Below are positions 26,606 through 34,199 of a stretch of 64,000 nt of DNA, in pieces. The notes beneath the pieces are model-generated. The model made no database searches, had not been told where the DNA came from, and saw nothing but the letters and a program-made list of their open reading frames with translations. Source of the DNA: VAZQ01 sp963753575 (lineage in GTDB: Bacteria; Pseudomonadota; Alphaproteobacteria; Rhizobiales; Xanthobacteraceae); contig CAVWCR010000003.1 of assembly GCA_963753575.1 (NCBI GenBank), forward strand, positions 1,426,001 to 1,490,000, written 5' to 3'. The position numbers and the translations under genes were made by a program. How positions within the stretch are numbered: position 1 is the first letter of the stretch; each line of letters begins with the position of its first letter.

Positions 26606-28111
26606 CTACATGGCAAACCATGCGTGCAGGAACAGGGTGTTGTTGTTGCGGGCACCGAGCGTGGTGCCGTCAAATTTTTCATACCAGGTGTATTGCAGGC
26701 CGATCCGCGCATTGGCCCACGGCCAGCCCGGTGCATGACTGGCTCCGAACGGGCTGTAGGCAATCTCGGCGATCCAGCCATTGCTGTTGGGGCTCACGGC
26801 ACTGGCAAGGTCCTGATACAGGATTGGATCAGGGGTGCCCCATGTATTGAAGTATTGTCCTGTGAATACGACCCTGTTGTCGCCGCCATAAGCGAGCGAG
26901 GCCTGGAGGCGAAGCGTGTTGAGCTCGTTGTTCAGGTTCCCGGAAATGTTGTTCGCGAAGCTGGCATTCAGCTTTTGAAACTCACGAATGTAGCTGCCGC
27001 GGAGCGTTAGCCAATAGTTGGACCCCTGGTACTGATATTGGGCATCGGCGCCGACATCGGTGAAATTGTCAGTCTGTCCAAAGGTCGCCGAAGAGGTCGT
27101 GTCGATCCAGGGACGAATCCTGGCATGCATGCCGAACGCGCCGATCATGAGCCAGTGATTGCCCCAGTGCGGCTCGAGCGCGACGCGCCAGTAAGGCGCG
27201 AGACCGTTGAACTGCCCCGAGGCATCGAACGGATCGACGCCCAAGTTGTTCAGTGTGCGGAAACTGAGAGTGCGGTAGGCCGACGCCTCGAGATAGAGCA
27301 GGTCGCTGACCATCGCATAGGCGCCGACGCCGCCTACGTGAGCCGCGAAGGCACCGTCGATAACGGTGCCCGCCGCGGGAGTGGGGGCAAGGGTCGACCC
27401 CGCGTAAGGGAAGCCCCAAGCCGGCGTCGTGTTCCAGAGATCCTGGACACTGGGGTTGTTGTTGGCGGTGATACCGTAAATGACGTCGAGGCCGTGGATG
27501 CTGGTCGTGTTCGCGTAGCGGATATCGACGTTGTCCCAGGTCCAGGTGTGGCCGAACGGGTCGCTGAACCCACCCGGAGGAGACGGGGCATAGGTCACCT
27601 GCGCGAACGCGCCAACGTTCTGGGTGATCGCCCCGCCCCAAAAGAAGCTGACAGGATCAAGCGACACGTTGTTGTTGGGCTTGTACGGCGCGGTCGGAGG
27701 CGGCAGGGGCGCCTCGGTGTGGGTCAGGCCAACAATGCCCATCATTGAGATCGGGGGCACCCAGCTCTTGTTAGACGGGTCTGTGGCCCTGGGATCCGTC
27801 GCCTTGACATAAGCGGCCAAGGATTTGGTGTCGTCGTTGGAGGAGAACGGCGTCGTGCGGAATTTGCCGCCACCCGTCGTATAGCCCAAGAGCTTGAACC
27901 GACGACCGTACGGAGTGAGCGCTGGAAAATCCGTATGGCACGTCCCGCAAGGCTGTCCGGTCTGGCGAGCAAAGCTTGGCAAGGCCTTTGCCGGCTCCGC
28001 TGTCAATCCCAAGATGATGGAGGCGCCGAGAATTGCAGTACCGCACCCGACGCGAACTGCTGACGCGAAAAGACTCCATCGTGAAGCTTGCCGTGTCTCC
28101 CGGTGCTTCAT
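26606..28111 (-). CDS. Fused monoheme cytochrome c-porin, Cyc2-like outer-membrane protein
   Basis: A 501-aa protein with a signal peptide cleaved near AKA-LPSF. A single CGTCH heme site (55-59) lies in the string FARQTGQPCGTCHTDFPAL, followed by TPYGRRFKLLGY. The remaining ~430 residues show the alternating aromatic, Asn/Gly-rich pattern of a large beta-barrel and end in an aromatic-rich strand (LFLHAWFAM). An N-terminal heme plugged into a porin is the architecture of Cyc2, the outer-membrane Fe(II) oxidase of iron-oxidising bacteria. The gene heads a same-strand set with c4-type cytochromes. A FixK-like box lies 98 bp or more upstream. The substrate is unproven, and related barrel cytochromes of unknown role exist. 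Confidence 0.75.
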   Translation of the reverse strand: MKHRETRQASRWSLFASAVRVGCGTAILGASIILGLTAEPAKALPSFARQTGQPCGTCHTDFPALTPYGRRFKLLGYTTGGGKFRTTPFSSNDDTKSLAAYVKATDPRATDPSNKSWVPPISMMGIVGLTHTEAPLPPPTAPYKPNNNVSLDPVSFFWGGAITQNVGAFAQVTYAPSPPGGFSDPFGHTWTWDNVDIRYANTTSIHGLDVIYGITANNNPSVQDLWNTTPAWGFPYAGSTLAPTPAAGTVIDGAFAAHVGGVGAYAMVSDLLYLEASAYRTLSFRTLNNLGVDPFDASGQFNGLAPYWRVALEPHWGNHWLMIGAFGMHARIRPWIDTTSSATFGQTDNFTDVGADAQYQYQGSNYWLTLRGSYIREFQKLNASFANNISGNLNNELNTLRLQASLAYGGDNRVVFTGQYFNTWGTPDPILYQDLASAVSPNSNGWIAEIAYSPFGASHAPGWPWANARIGLQYTWYEKFDGTTLGARNNNTLFLHAWFAM

Positions 28112-28209
28112 AACCCCCCCGCATTAAACTGAAGACCCCAATCTCTTCTATTTGCGGAATCACTCCGTCTCTATGGCGATTCCGGACACACGCGGTTTGC
28201 GCGAAGCTG

Positions 28210-28223
28210 TTGCGACTGCGCAA
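28210..28223. promoter_or_regulatory. FixK/FNR-like box upstream of the cytochrome-porin gene
   Basis: TTGCGACTGCGCAA is a perfect inverted repeat outside its centre and fits the rhizobial FixK2 pattern TTG(A/C)-N6-(T/G)CAA. Its centre is about 105 bp upstream of the cytochrome-porin ATG, leaving room for a promoter activated from about -41 and a ~64-nt leader. Confidence 0.55.
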
Positions 28224-28427
28224 CTGCGGTCGCTACTTAGATTCGATCGCGCTTGCCCGGGTGATTGCCGTCAAGTGCGCATCACTTCGCTCGCGCCCGG
28301 AGCGGTATCCAGATAAATGCGGCGCGCCGATTGTTGACGCTTTCCTGACTTTTACAAAGACATCCTGACAGTCGTCTGACATTCATGCGCACCGTGCTGC
28401 TGGAATTGAGCGATTGCGCGCAACATC

Positions 28428-28441
28428 TTGAGATAGATCAA
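28428..28441. promoter_or_regulatory. FixK/FNR-like box upstream of the AraC-type gene
   Basis: TTGAGATAGATCAA differs at one base from the FNR consensus TTGAT-N4-ATCAA and fits the FixK2 pattern. Its centre lies about 52 bp before the AraC-type ATG, in the less GC-rich part of the divergent region. Confidence 0.6.
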
Positions 28442-28486
28442 TCATGCGGGCTGTGGCTGTGACGATCATTCTCTCGAGGTTTGATC

Positions 28487-28900
28487 ATGGCTACGAGGCG
28501 GGACCAACGCTACCGCGAGCTTGTCGATCGCTTCGAGCAGGTCGCGCACACTAATCTCGAAACGACTGGGCGCGTTGCGGATCTTTGCCAGATGGCCGGA
28601 TTCAACCAGCGCACACTGTCGAGAGCCTTCCGGGCGGTCCGTGGCACGACGCCCTACCGGTATCTGCGGGAACTTCGGCTGAGCGCGGTCAAGCGAGTTC
28701 TCTCGTCCAAACGAGGGACCGTAACGCAAGCCGCGATGCGATTTGGCTTTCGTGAAATCGGACGATTTGCCAAGCAGTACAAGGAAGCCTTTGGCGAAAG
28801 TCCGTCGGAGACCAAGCGACGGGCTCGGCTCCCGCCTGCGGTATCGCTCGGCAGTGTTTCGTGGCGTGCTCGTCGCCGGCGGCAATATGCCGAGTCGTAA
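28487..28900 (+). CDS. Short AraC-family DNA-binding protein (HTH domain only)
   Basis: A 137-aa protein made almost wholly of the double-HTH AraC domain. The first helix pair is GRVADLCQMAGFNQRTLSRAFRAVRG, then TPYRYLRELRLSAVKRVL, and the second is VTQAAMRFGFREIGRFAKQYKEAFGESPSET. Usual AraC regulators have an extra 150-200-residue sensing domain; none is in frame upstream, so this is either a one-domain MarA/SoxS-type regulator or a truncated gene. GAGG precedes the ATG by 7 bp. It is divergent from the cytochrome-porin gene and its probable regulator, itself possibly under oxygen control through the upstream box. Confidence 0.85.
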   Translation: MATRRDQRYRELVDRFEQVAHTNLETTGRVADLCQMAGFNQRTLSRAFRAVRGTTPYRYLRELRLSAVKRVLSSKRGTVTQAAMRFGFREIGRFAKQYKEAFGESPSETKRRARLPPAVSLGSVSWRARRRRQYAES

Positions 28901-28901
28901 A

Positions 28902-29177
28902 GCGGTAACAGACCGATCTGATCAAGCCGTTGAACTGCAAGTCGATTGTTCGCGACGGCGCGTCCGCCGGTGCTGCCAAGCTGTTGTCCCGCCTGAAGTC
29001 GGGATCGATGCTGCTGGCTGGCCGCGACTATGCCGACTGGATCAGAACGGTTCTCTAACAAGATCAACACAGTCGGCGCGTGGCAGCCCGCTACGACAAA
29101 ACCGCAGCCAACTCCCTGCATTGCATCCAACTTGCATCGATCGGGCGATGGCCGCGCGCCGATGCGCGGCGCCCTAG
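28902..29177 (+). pseudogene. IS5-family transposase 3' remnant
   Basis: Two frames retain recognisable IS5/IS427-group transposase pieces. The first (from about 28914) reads DLIKPLN then LLAGRDYADWIRTVL before a stop. The second (from about 29068) reads RRVAARYDKTAANSLHCIQL and ASIGRWPRAD, matching the usual C-terminal RYDK-x-A-x-N...LAS...WLR block. The catalytic N-terminal part is gone. The end overlaps the stop codon of the convergent binding-protein gene. It marks past transposition at the right border of the cytochrome block. Confidence 0.65.
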
Positions 29178-30136
29178 TTCGCCTTGATCTTGGCGTCCTC
29201 GATGATCTTGCGCCACTTCGGCTCGTCGGCCTTGATGCGGTTGCTCAGATCCTGCGGCGTGCCGGCGAGCAATTCAAAGCGGTAGCGCTCGAACACGTTC
29301 TTCTTGATCTCGGGATCGTCGAAAATGTGCCGCACCTCGGCGTTGATCTTGCCGACGACATCGGCTGGCATGCCGGGAGGGCCGAACAGCCCGAACCACG
29401 ACACCGCCTCGAAGCCCGGCAGCCCGCTCTCGGCAATGGTCGGGACGTCCGGCAGAGCCGCCATGCGCTTCTTCGCGCCGATCGCGAGCATCTTCACCTT
29501 GCCGGAGCGCGCCTGCGGCACCGCAGTCCCGACGCTGATAAACATCATCTGGATGTGGCCGCCGATGACATCGTTCAGCGCCGGCGTGGCGCCGCGATAG
29601 TGAACCGCCGTGAACTTGGTGCCGGTCACGACCTGGAACAGCTCCATGTTCAGATGCCCGGTCGAGCCGGCTCCGAAGGTCCCATAGTTGATCTCGCCGG
29701 GCTTCTTCTTCGCCAGCGCAATGAGCTCCTTGACGTTCTGCACGGGCAGCGAAGGATGCGTGATCAGCGCGTGATTGATGGTGACAAGCCCGACGATCGA
29801 GGTGAAGCCGTTGATGGGATCATAGTTGAGCTTCCCATAGAGCGCCGGGTTGGCAATGAACGTCACTTCCGGACCGATCAACAGGGTGTGGCCGTCGGGC
29901 GGCGCCTTGGTCACGAGTTCGGCTGCGATCTGATTATTGCCGCCCGGCTTGTTCTCGACGACCACCTGATGGCCCCAGGCCGCGGTGAGGCGCTGGGCCA
30001 GCGTGCGAGCGAGCACATCGGTGACCCCGCCTGGCGCCGCCGGCACCACGATCGTGACCGTCTTGGATGGATAAGTCTCTGCCTCTACCGCGGCCGGAAG
30101 CAGGCAAGCGAGCCCGATCAGCACCCACGCCTTCAT
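29174..30136 (-). CDS. Bug/TctC-type substrate-binding protein
   Basis: A 320-aa periplasmic binding protein with a signal peptide (MKAWVLIGLACLLPAAVEA). Family landmarks are YPSKTVTIVVPAAPGGVTDVLAR, VVENKPGGNNQIAA, GPEVTFIANPALY, NYGTFGAGSTGHLNMELF and the VHYRGATPALNDVIGGHIQMMF region. GGAGG precedes the ATG by about 6 bp. No permease genes are adjacent. It is divergent from the exported duplicated-domain protein, sharing a 127-bp promoter region. The TAG stop coincides with the end of the IS remnant. Confidence 0.9.
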   Translation of the reverse strand: MKAWVLIGLACLLPAAVEAETYPSKTVTIVVPAAPGGVTDVLARTLAQRLTAAWGHQVVVENKPGGNNQIAAELVTKAPPDGHTLLIGPEVTFIANPALYGKLNYDPINGFTSIVGLVTINHALITHPSLPVQNVKELIALAKKKPGEINYGTFGAGSTGHLNMELFQVVTGTKFTAVHYRGATPALNDVIGGHIQMMFISVGTAVPQARSGKVKMLAIGAKKRMAALPDVPTIAESGLPGFEAVSWFGLFGPPGMPADVVGKINAEVRHIFDDPEIKKNVFERYRFELLAGTPQDLSNRIKADEPKWRKIIEDAKIKAN

Positions 30137-30263
30137 TGTTTCCTCCCACTTTGCAACGCCGAGTGGCAGCGACCAGTATAGTGCACTCGCGCGCCGGAAG
30201 CGACTTCTGCCAAAGCCGATCGCGCCCTAAGATCAGGTCGAACTCGATACAGGGAGGGAAACA

Positions 30264-31211
30264 ATGTCCTTATTGATCCGGCGCCGGCTGTTTCTAGCGG
30301 GCGGGCTTGCTTCGCTTGCGCTCATTCGTCGCGCCCAGGCGGCGCCACCCGCGACCATCGCGGATGGCCACGTGATCGGCCGCGGCAAGATGCTCGTCGT
30401 GCACGAGGACGCCGCGGGGCGGATCCTCGCTTTCGATTCCTCCGTCTACATCCCGGGCCACACCACCGGCGTCAACGACGTGATCGCGATCGGGTCCTAT
30501 TGCGGCACGCGCGTGCTCGCCCCGATCTTCACCCACGGCGCCAAGGCGATCATCGCGACCGACGCCGGCATCGGCAAGGACGAGGCCGGCATCAGCGGGC
30601 TCAAGCACGGCGAGACCATCGGCGTGCCGGTCGCCGCCATCGCGGTGATGTCGGCGGAGACTTCCAACGGCCGTTCGACGCTGCTCGGCGAGATCAGCCG
30701 CGCCAATGCGCAGGCGCGCGCGCTCGGCGTGACGCCCGGCATGCCGGGCTACGAGGCCGCGCTACGGCTCGCCAAGGCGCCCCCCGGCAAGCCGATCCCG
30801 ACATCACGCGGCCTTGAAGAAAAACCGACGGTGGTCGAGGAGACGCCGAAGGGACGCATCTGGGCAACGCCCGGCACGACCGCGATCCGCGAGAAGATTC
30901 CAAACGACGTTATCTGCAGCGGCGCCAACTCGAGCCGCGTCTCGTCGGACGGCGTGATCCGGATGAGCGCCAAGGGCTCGATCGCCAACGATGCCGGCAT
31001 CGCCAAGAACAATTCCGCGGTCGAGGGCGTGATGATCCTGGGCGAGCGCGGCATTCCCTCCGCCTCGGTCTCGACCATGTCGGCGCGGCTCGGCGAAGGC
31101 ATGAGCACCTGGAACGACGGCATCATCTCGGTGGTCAACAAGGTCGCAGCCGCCCGCGGCGTCAAGGTCGGCATGAGCGCGAAGGAAGCCGCGCGCTTGA
31201 TGCTGGGGTGA
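30264..31211 (+). CDS. Tat-type exported protein with internal duplication, unknown
   Basis: A 315-aa protein. The N-terminus (IRRRLFLAGGLASLALIRRAQA) looks like a twin-arginine signal. The body holds two related halves: DAGIGKDEAGISG, IGVPVAAIAVMSAETSNG, ARALGVTPGM (about residues 97-160) and DAGIAKNNSAVEG, GIPSASVSTMSARLGEG, ARGVKVGM (about 240-305). Both contain a VNDVIA or PNDVIC lead-in. No family could be named. GGGAGG precedes the ATG. It is divergent from a Bug-type binding protein, so the two may serve the same ligand. Confidence 0.7.
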   Translation: MSLLIRRRLFLAGGLASLALIRRAQAAPPATIADGHVIGRGKMLVVHEDAAGRILAFDSSVYIPGHTTGVNDVIAIGSYCGTRVLAPIFTHGAKAIIATDAGIGKDEAGISGLKHGETIGVPVAAIAVMSAETSNGRSTLLGEISRANAQARALGVTPGMPGYEAALRLAKAPPGKPIPTSRGLEEKPTVVEETPKGRIWATPGTTAIREKIPNDVICSGANSSRVSSDGVIRMSAKGSIANDAGIAKNNSAVEGVMILGERGIPSASVSTMSARLGEGMSTWNDGIISVVNKVAAARGVKVGMSAKEAARLMLG

Positions 31212-31272
31212 GTGGAGAACTGTAGGGTAGGCGAAGGCGCTGGTACGGCCTGTCCGAACGACTGAACCTCTC

Positions 31273-31333
31273 GTGCGCCGTGCCCACCAACAACATCAAT
31301 GCACGGCCGCTCTGTCCGGTGGGCACGGCGCAC
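31273..31333. repeat. 16-bp perfect inverted repeat, dispersed-repeat type
   Basis: GTGCGCCGTGCCCACC (31273-31288) and GGTGGGCACGGCGCAC (31318-31333) are exact inverted copies around a 29-nt loop. They lie in a 306-bp gene-free stretch (31212-31517). The same stretch carries further GTGGG/CCCAC-type fragments, so it seems to be a patchwork of short repeats with no gene. Confidence 0.75.
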
Positions 31334-31517
31334 GCACGGCTTTTCCCTCTTTGAAACGCTGTGCCCGCGCCTTTGCCCACGCTACGAGCTGATGGGTTGA
31401 CGTCAGTGAAACCCATCATCCGACACACGCGCCAGGCGATGTCGATTTCACGATGTGGGGTTTGCTGGCGCTCAACCCACCCTACAAGCTCTGTCACCCG
31501 AGGCGGAAGGACAACGC

Positions 31518-31896
31518 ATGCAGCTTAAGAAGATCGCCTTCACCATGTATCCCATCACCGACGTGCCGCGCGCGCGCGATTTCTACGAGAACAAGCTTGG
31601 TCTCACGATCGGCAGCCACGGCAATCGGGGTGATCAGTGGTGGATCGAATACGATCTGCCGGGCGGCGGCTGTCTTGCGCTGACCAATTTCGTCGAACTC
31701 AAAGCCAAGCGCTGCAGCCGGCGGAACGATCGCGTTCGAGGTCGCGTATCTCGATGCCCTGATCGCCGATCTCAAGGCAAAAAATGTGACGTTCAAGAGC
31801 GACATCATCGAGAGCCCGGTCTGCCGCATGGCGGTCTGCCTCGACAGCGAAGGCAACTCGATCCTTTTGCACCAGCTCAAGCCGAAAGCAACGTAG
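31518..31896 (+). pseudogene. Frameshifted VOC/glyoxalase-family protein
   Basis: The first part reads MQLKKIAFTMYPITDVPRAR then DFYENKLGLTIG and ALTNFVELK, a classic VOC start. Near 31700 one extra base (CTCAAAGCC for CTCAAGCC) shifts the frame. The rest continues in another frame as PSAAAGGTIAFEVAYLDALI, then VCRMAVCLDSEGNSILLHQL, ending at TAG 31894-31896. The span is 126 codons plus one base. GGAAGGA precedes the ATG. Restoring one base gives a normal ~125-aa metal-binding VOC protein, so this is either a recent pseudogene or a sequence error. Confidence 0.82.
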
Positions 31897-31961
31897 CTTT
31901 GGGTTATGATCGCGCGCTATTGCCCGGGCCGCGTGGCCCGGGCTGGCGCCGCTGGGGCGGA

Positions 31962-32267
31962 TCAATCGTCGTCGTCATCATCGTCGGCGTCGCAGACGCG
32001 GACCCAACCGTGCTTGGTCCAGATGATCTTGCAATCATCGTCATCATCGCCGTCGTCGCCATCGTCGCCGTCGTCGCCGCCGCCACCACCGTGCTTCTTG
32101 TGCTTGTGGTGATGATGCTTGTGATGCTCGTGGTGACCATTGCCGGCGTGGCGGCCATTGCCATTGCCATGACCCTTTGCGAAGGCCTCAGACGGGATCG
32201 TCAGAGTCGCCGTAGCGAGGATCAGCAGCGCCAGCAACGCTTTGAAGATATTGGATATCTTGGACAT
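31962..32267 (-). CDS. His- and Asp-rich small secreted protein, putative metal binder
   Basis: A 101-aa protein with a clear signal peptide (residues 1-30, cleavage near AFA-KG). The mature part has a His/Lys/Gly segment (HHEHHKHHHHKHKKH), a Gly/Asp segment with repeated DDG, then CKIIWTKHGWVRVCDA and a final run of seven Asp. The two cysteines could form a disulfide. Histidine-rich and acidic tracts suggest binding of Ni, Zn, Cu or Ca in the periplasm or outside the cell; that is inference. GGAG precedes the ATG by 9 bp. No metal transporter is adjacent. Confidence 0.72.
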   Translation of the reverse strand: MSKISNIFKALLALLILATATLTIPSEAFAKGHGNGNGRHAGNGHHEHHKHHHHKHKKHGGGGGDDGDDGDDGDDDDDCKIIWTKHGWVRVCDADDDDDDD

Positions 32268-32491
32268 CGCGTGCTACTCCAGGGTTGCTGTCAGAGCTCC
32301 AGTGCTCTGTCATGCCCAGACCCTAGAAAGTCCCGTCTTCTCGCGATGTGATGGTGGTCACCAAAATACGCTTTGCGAACCGGGGGGGACGCCCCCCCGA
32401 TCAGCCCCAAGGTGTGCAATATGCGCAGCATTGTCTTTGGTATATTGAGTTCCTCACGCCGAATGGCTCGTTATGACCGTCCGCCTTTCTC

Positions 32492-34096
32492 ATGCAAGAC
32501 TTAGACTCAAGCAAAAAGCCCAAGGTCTTCATTTCCTATTCGCGCCGCGATGCTGCCGGGTTCGCCGACGAATTGATGGCGGGGCTGGCGCTTGCCGGCT
32601 TTGCAGCGTTCCTTGATCGCCACGACATCGTCGCCGGCGAGGACTGGGAAGCGCAACTCGGCGGCTTGATCGCACAATCCGATACAGTCGTGTTCGTGGT
32701 CACGCCCGAGGCAGTGAAGTCGGAGCGTTGCGTGTGGGAGGTCAACCGCACGATTGAGCTGTCGAAGCGACTGCTGCCGGCGATCCACAAGCCGGTCGCA
32801 GAAGCCGACATCCCCGAAACGCTGCGCCGCCTGCAATTTGTGCGTTTCGATACTGGGCCCGGCATTACCCGGCCGCTCGCGCAACTGGCCGAAGCATTGC
32901 ATCAAGACCTCGACTGGATTCGTGAGCACACGCGGCTTGGCGAGCTTGCAGCCCGCTGGTCCACGCGCGGGAGGCCTGAGTCCCTGCTGCTGCGCGGCGA
33001 CGACCTCATTGCGGCAAAAGAGTGGGCGGCAAGGCGCAGGGCGGCGGCGCCGGAGATATCAGATGCGCAACGCGCCTTGCTCAACGCCAGCGAGGAGGCG
33101 GAGACCGTGCGCCTCAGCAAGGAGCGGGCGCAGCTTGCAGACATGCGTCGCGCCCTCGAGGCCGCCGCGCGCAGCCAGCGCCGGGCAACGCGCCTCTTGT
33201 GGGGCGTTTGCGTCCTCTTGACCGGCATCATCGCCGTCCTCATTGGCTGGATCAATCAGGCGTACATCAAGGACCAGTGGCGCTGGTACGCCGTCACGTC
33301 CCCATACCAGCGCACGGAGGTTCGGCCCTATGTGCTCACCGAGGAGCGCGAGCGGGCCCTGAAGCCCCTGGATTCGTTTAGGGAGTGCAGCAGGGACTGC
33401 CCTGAGATGATCGTCGTGCCGGCGGGCGCCTTTATGATGGGTTCGCCAAAGGCCGCGGGCGGCGCTGACGAATATCCGCAGCATCAAGTGACGTTCGACC
33501 ATCCCTTCGCGGTGGCCAAGTTCGAACTGACATTCGGCGAGTGGGACGCCTGCGCCGCGTTCGGCGATTGCGATCCGCACATCGACGACAGCGGCTGGGG
33601 CCGCGGGCGGCAGCCGGTCATTAACGTCACTTGGGACGACGCTCGGCGCTATGCGGCGTGGCTTTCCAGAATGACCGGCAAGTCCTATCGGTTACTCTCG
33701 GAGGCGGAATGGGAGTACGCGGCGCGCGCCGGAACGCGGACAGCTTTTTCTTGGGGCGACAAGCTGGGCAAGGGAAATGCCAATTGCGACGGCTGCGGCA
33801 GCCAATGGGATGGCAAACAACCAGCTCCGGTCGGCTCATTCTCTGCCAATGCATTTGGGCTCCATGAGATGCATGGGAACCTCCGTGAGTGGGTCGAGGA
33901 TTGCTACCAAAAGAGCTACGACGGAGCACCTAAGGACGGCTCGGCGTGGATATCCAGCGAATGCCACTATCGAGTTGTCCGCGACGGCTCGTGGGGTTAT
34001 CCCAATCTGCCGCGCTCAGCCTCCAGGTGGAGGGACACCCCCGCCGACCGAAGTCTCAATACGGGTTTCCGCGTCGCGCGGACGCTTGCCCAATAA
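32492..34096 (+). CDS. TIR domain - transmembrane - FGE-sulfatase-like domain fusion
   Basis: A 534-aa membrane protein. The TIR domain spans about residues 10-125 (KVFISYSRRDAAGFADEL, SDTVVFVVTPEAVKSERC) with the candidate NADase Glu83 in CVWEVN. An Ala/Glu/Arg-rich helical linker (190-230) leads to one transmembrane helix (235-254). A formylglycine-generating-enzyme-like domain fills 303-530 (VPAGAFMMGSP, PVINVTWDDARRYAAWLS, LLSEAEWEYAARAG, MHGNLREWVEDC, GFRVAR). The catalytic Cys pair expected after the last GGS-type motif is missing (VVRDGSWGYPNLPRS). It is therefore probably a C-type-lectin-fold binding or sensing domain rather than an oxidase. It stands alone; a signalling or defence role is inference. 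Confidence 0.85.
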   Translation: MQDLDSSKKPKVFISYSRRDAAGFADELMAGLALAGFAAFLDRHDIVAGEDWEAQLGGLIAQSDTVVFVVTPEAVKSERCVWEVNRTIELSKRLLPAIHKPVAEADIPETLRRLQFVRFDTGPGITRPLAQLAEALHQDLDWIREHTRLGELAARWSTRGRPESLLLRGDDLIAAKEWAARRRAAAPEISDAQRALLNASEEAETVRLSKERAQLADMRRALEAAARSQRRATRLLWGVCVLLTGIIAVLIGWINQAYIKDQWRWYAVTSPYQRTEVRPYVLTEERERALKPLDSFRECSRDCPEMIVVPAGAFMMGSPKAAGGADEYPQHQVTFDHPFAVAKFELTFGEWDACAAFGDCDPHIDDSGWGRGRQPVINVTWDDARRYAAWLSRMTGKSYRLLSEAEWEYAARAGTRTAFSWGDKLGKGNANCDGCGSQWDGKQPAPVGSFSANAFGLHEMHGNLREWVEDCYQKSYDGAPKDGSAWISSECHYRVVRDGSWGYPNLPRSASRWRDTPADRSLNTGFRVARTLAQ

Positions 34097-34148
34097 TCTT
34101 GGAGGACTTCTCCGAGAATGGAAAGACGCCACACGCGCCCCTACGACG

Positions 34149-34198
34149 CCCGCGCGGCCATCCTGTCCTCGGCCTTGAACGCCTCGTCGCTGCACCAG
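34149..34198 (-). pseudogene. Fragment duplicating the 3' end of the polysaccharide deacetylase gene
   Basis: About 50 bp closely match 35446-35495, the last codons of the deacetylase gene. On the minus strand both encode a CxDExFKAEDRxAAR ending (WCSDEAFKAEDRMAAR here, WCRDEVFKAEDRKAAR there). It lies just beyond the stop of the alpha/beta hydrolase gene and has no start. It suggests an earlier tandem duplication or recombination around that hydrolase gene. Confidence 0.6.
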
Positions 34199-34199
34199 C

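Noticed and set aside
33390..34090. Active formylglycine-generating enzyme with a sulfatase partner
   Set aside because: The catalytic cysteines are missing and no sulfatase gene is in the window.
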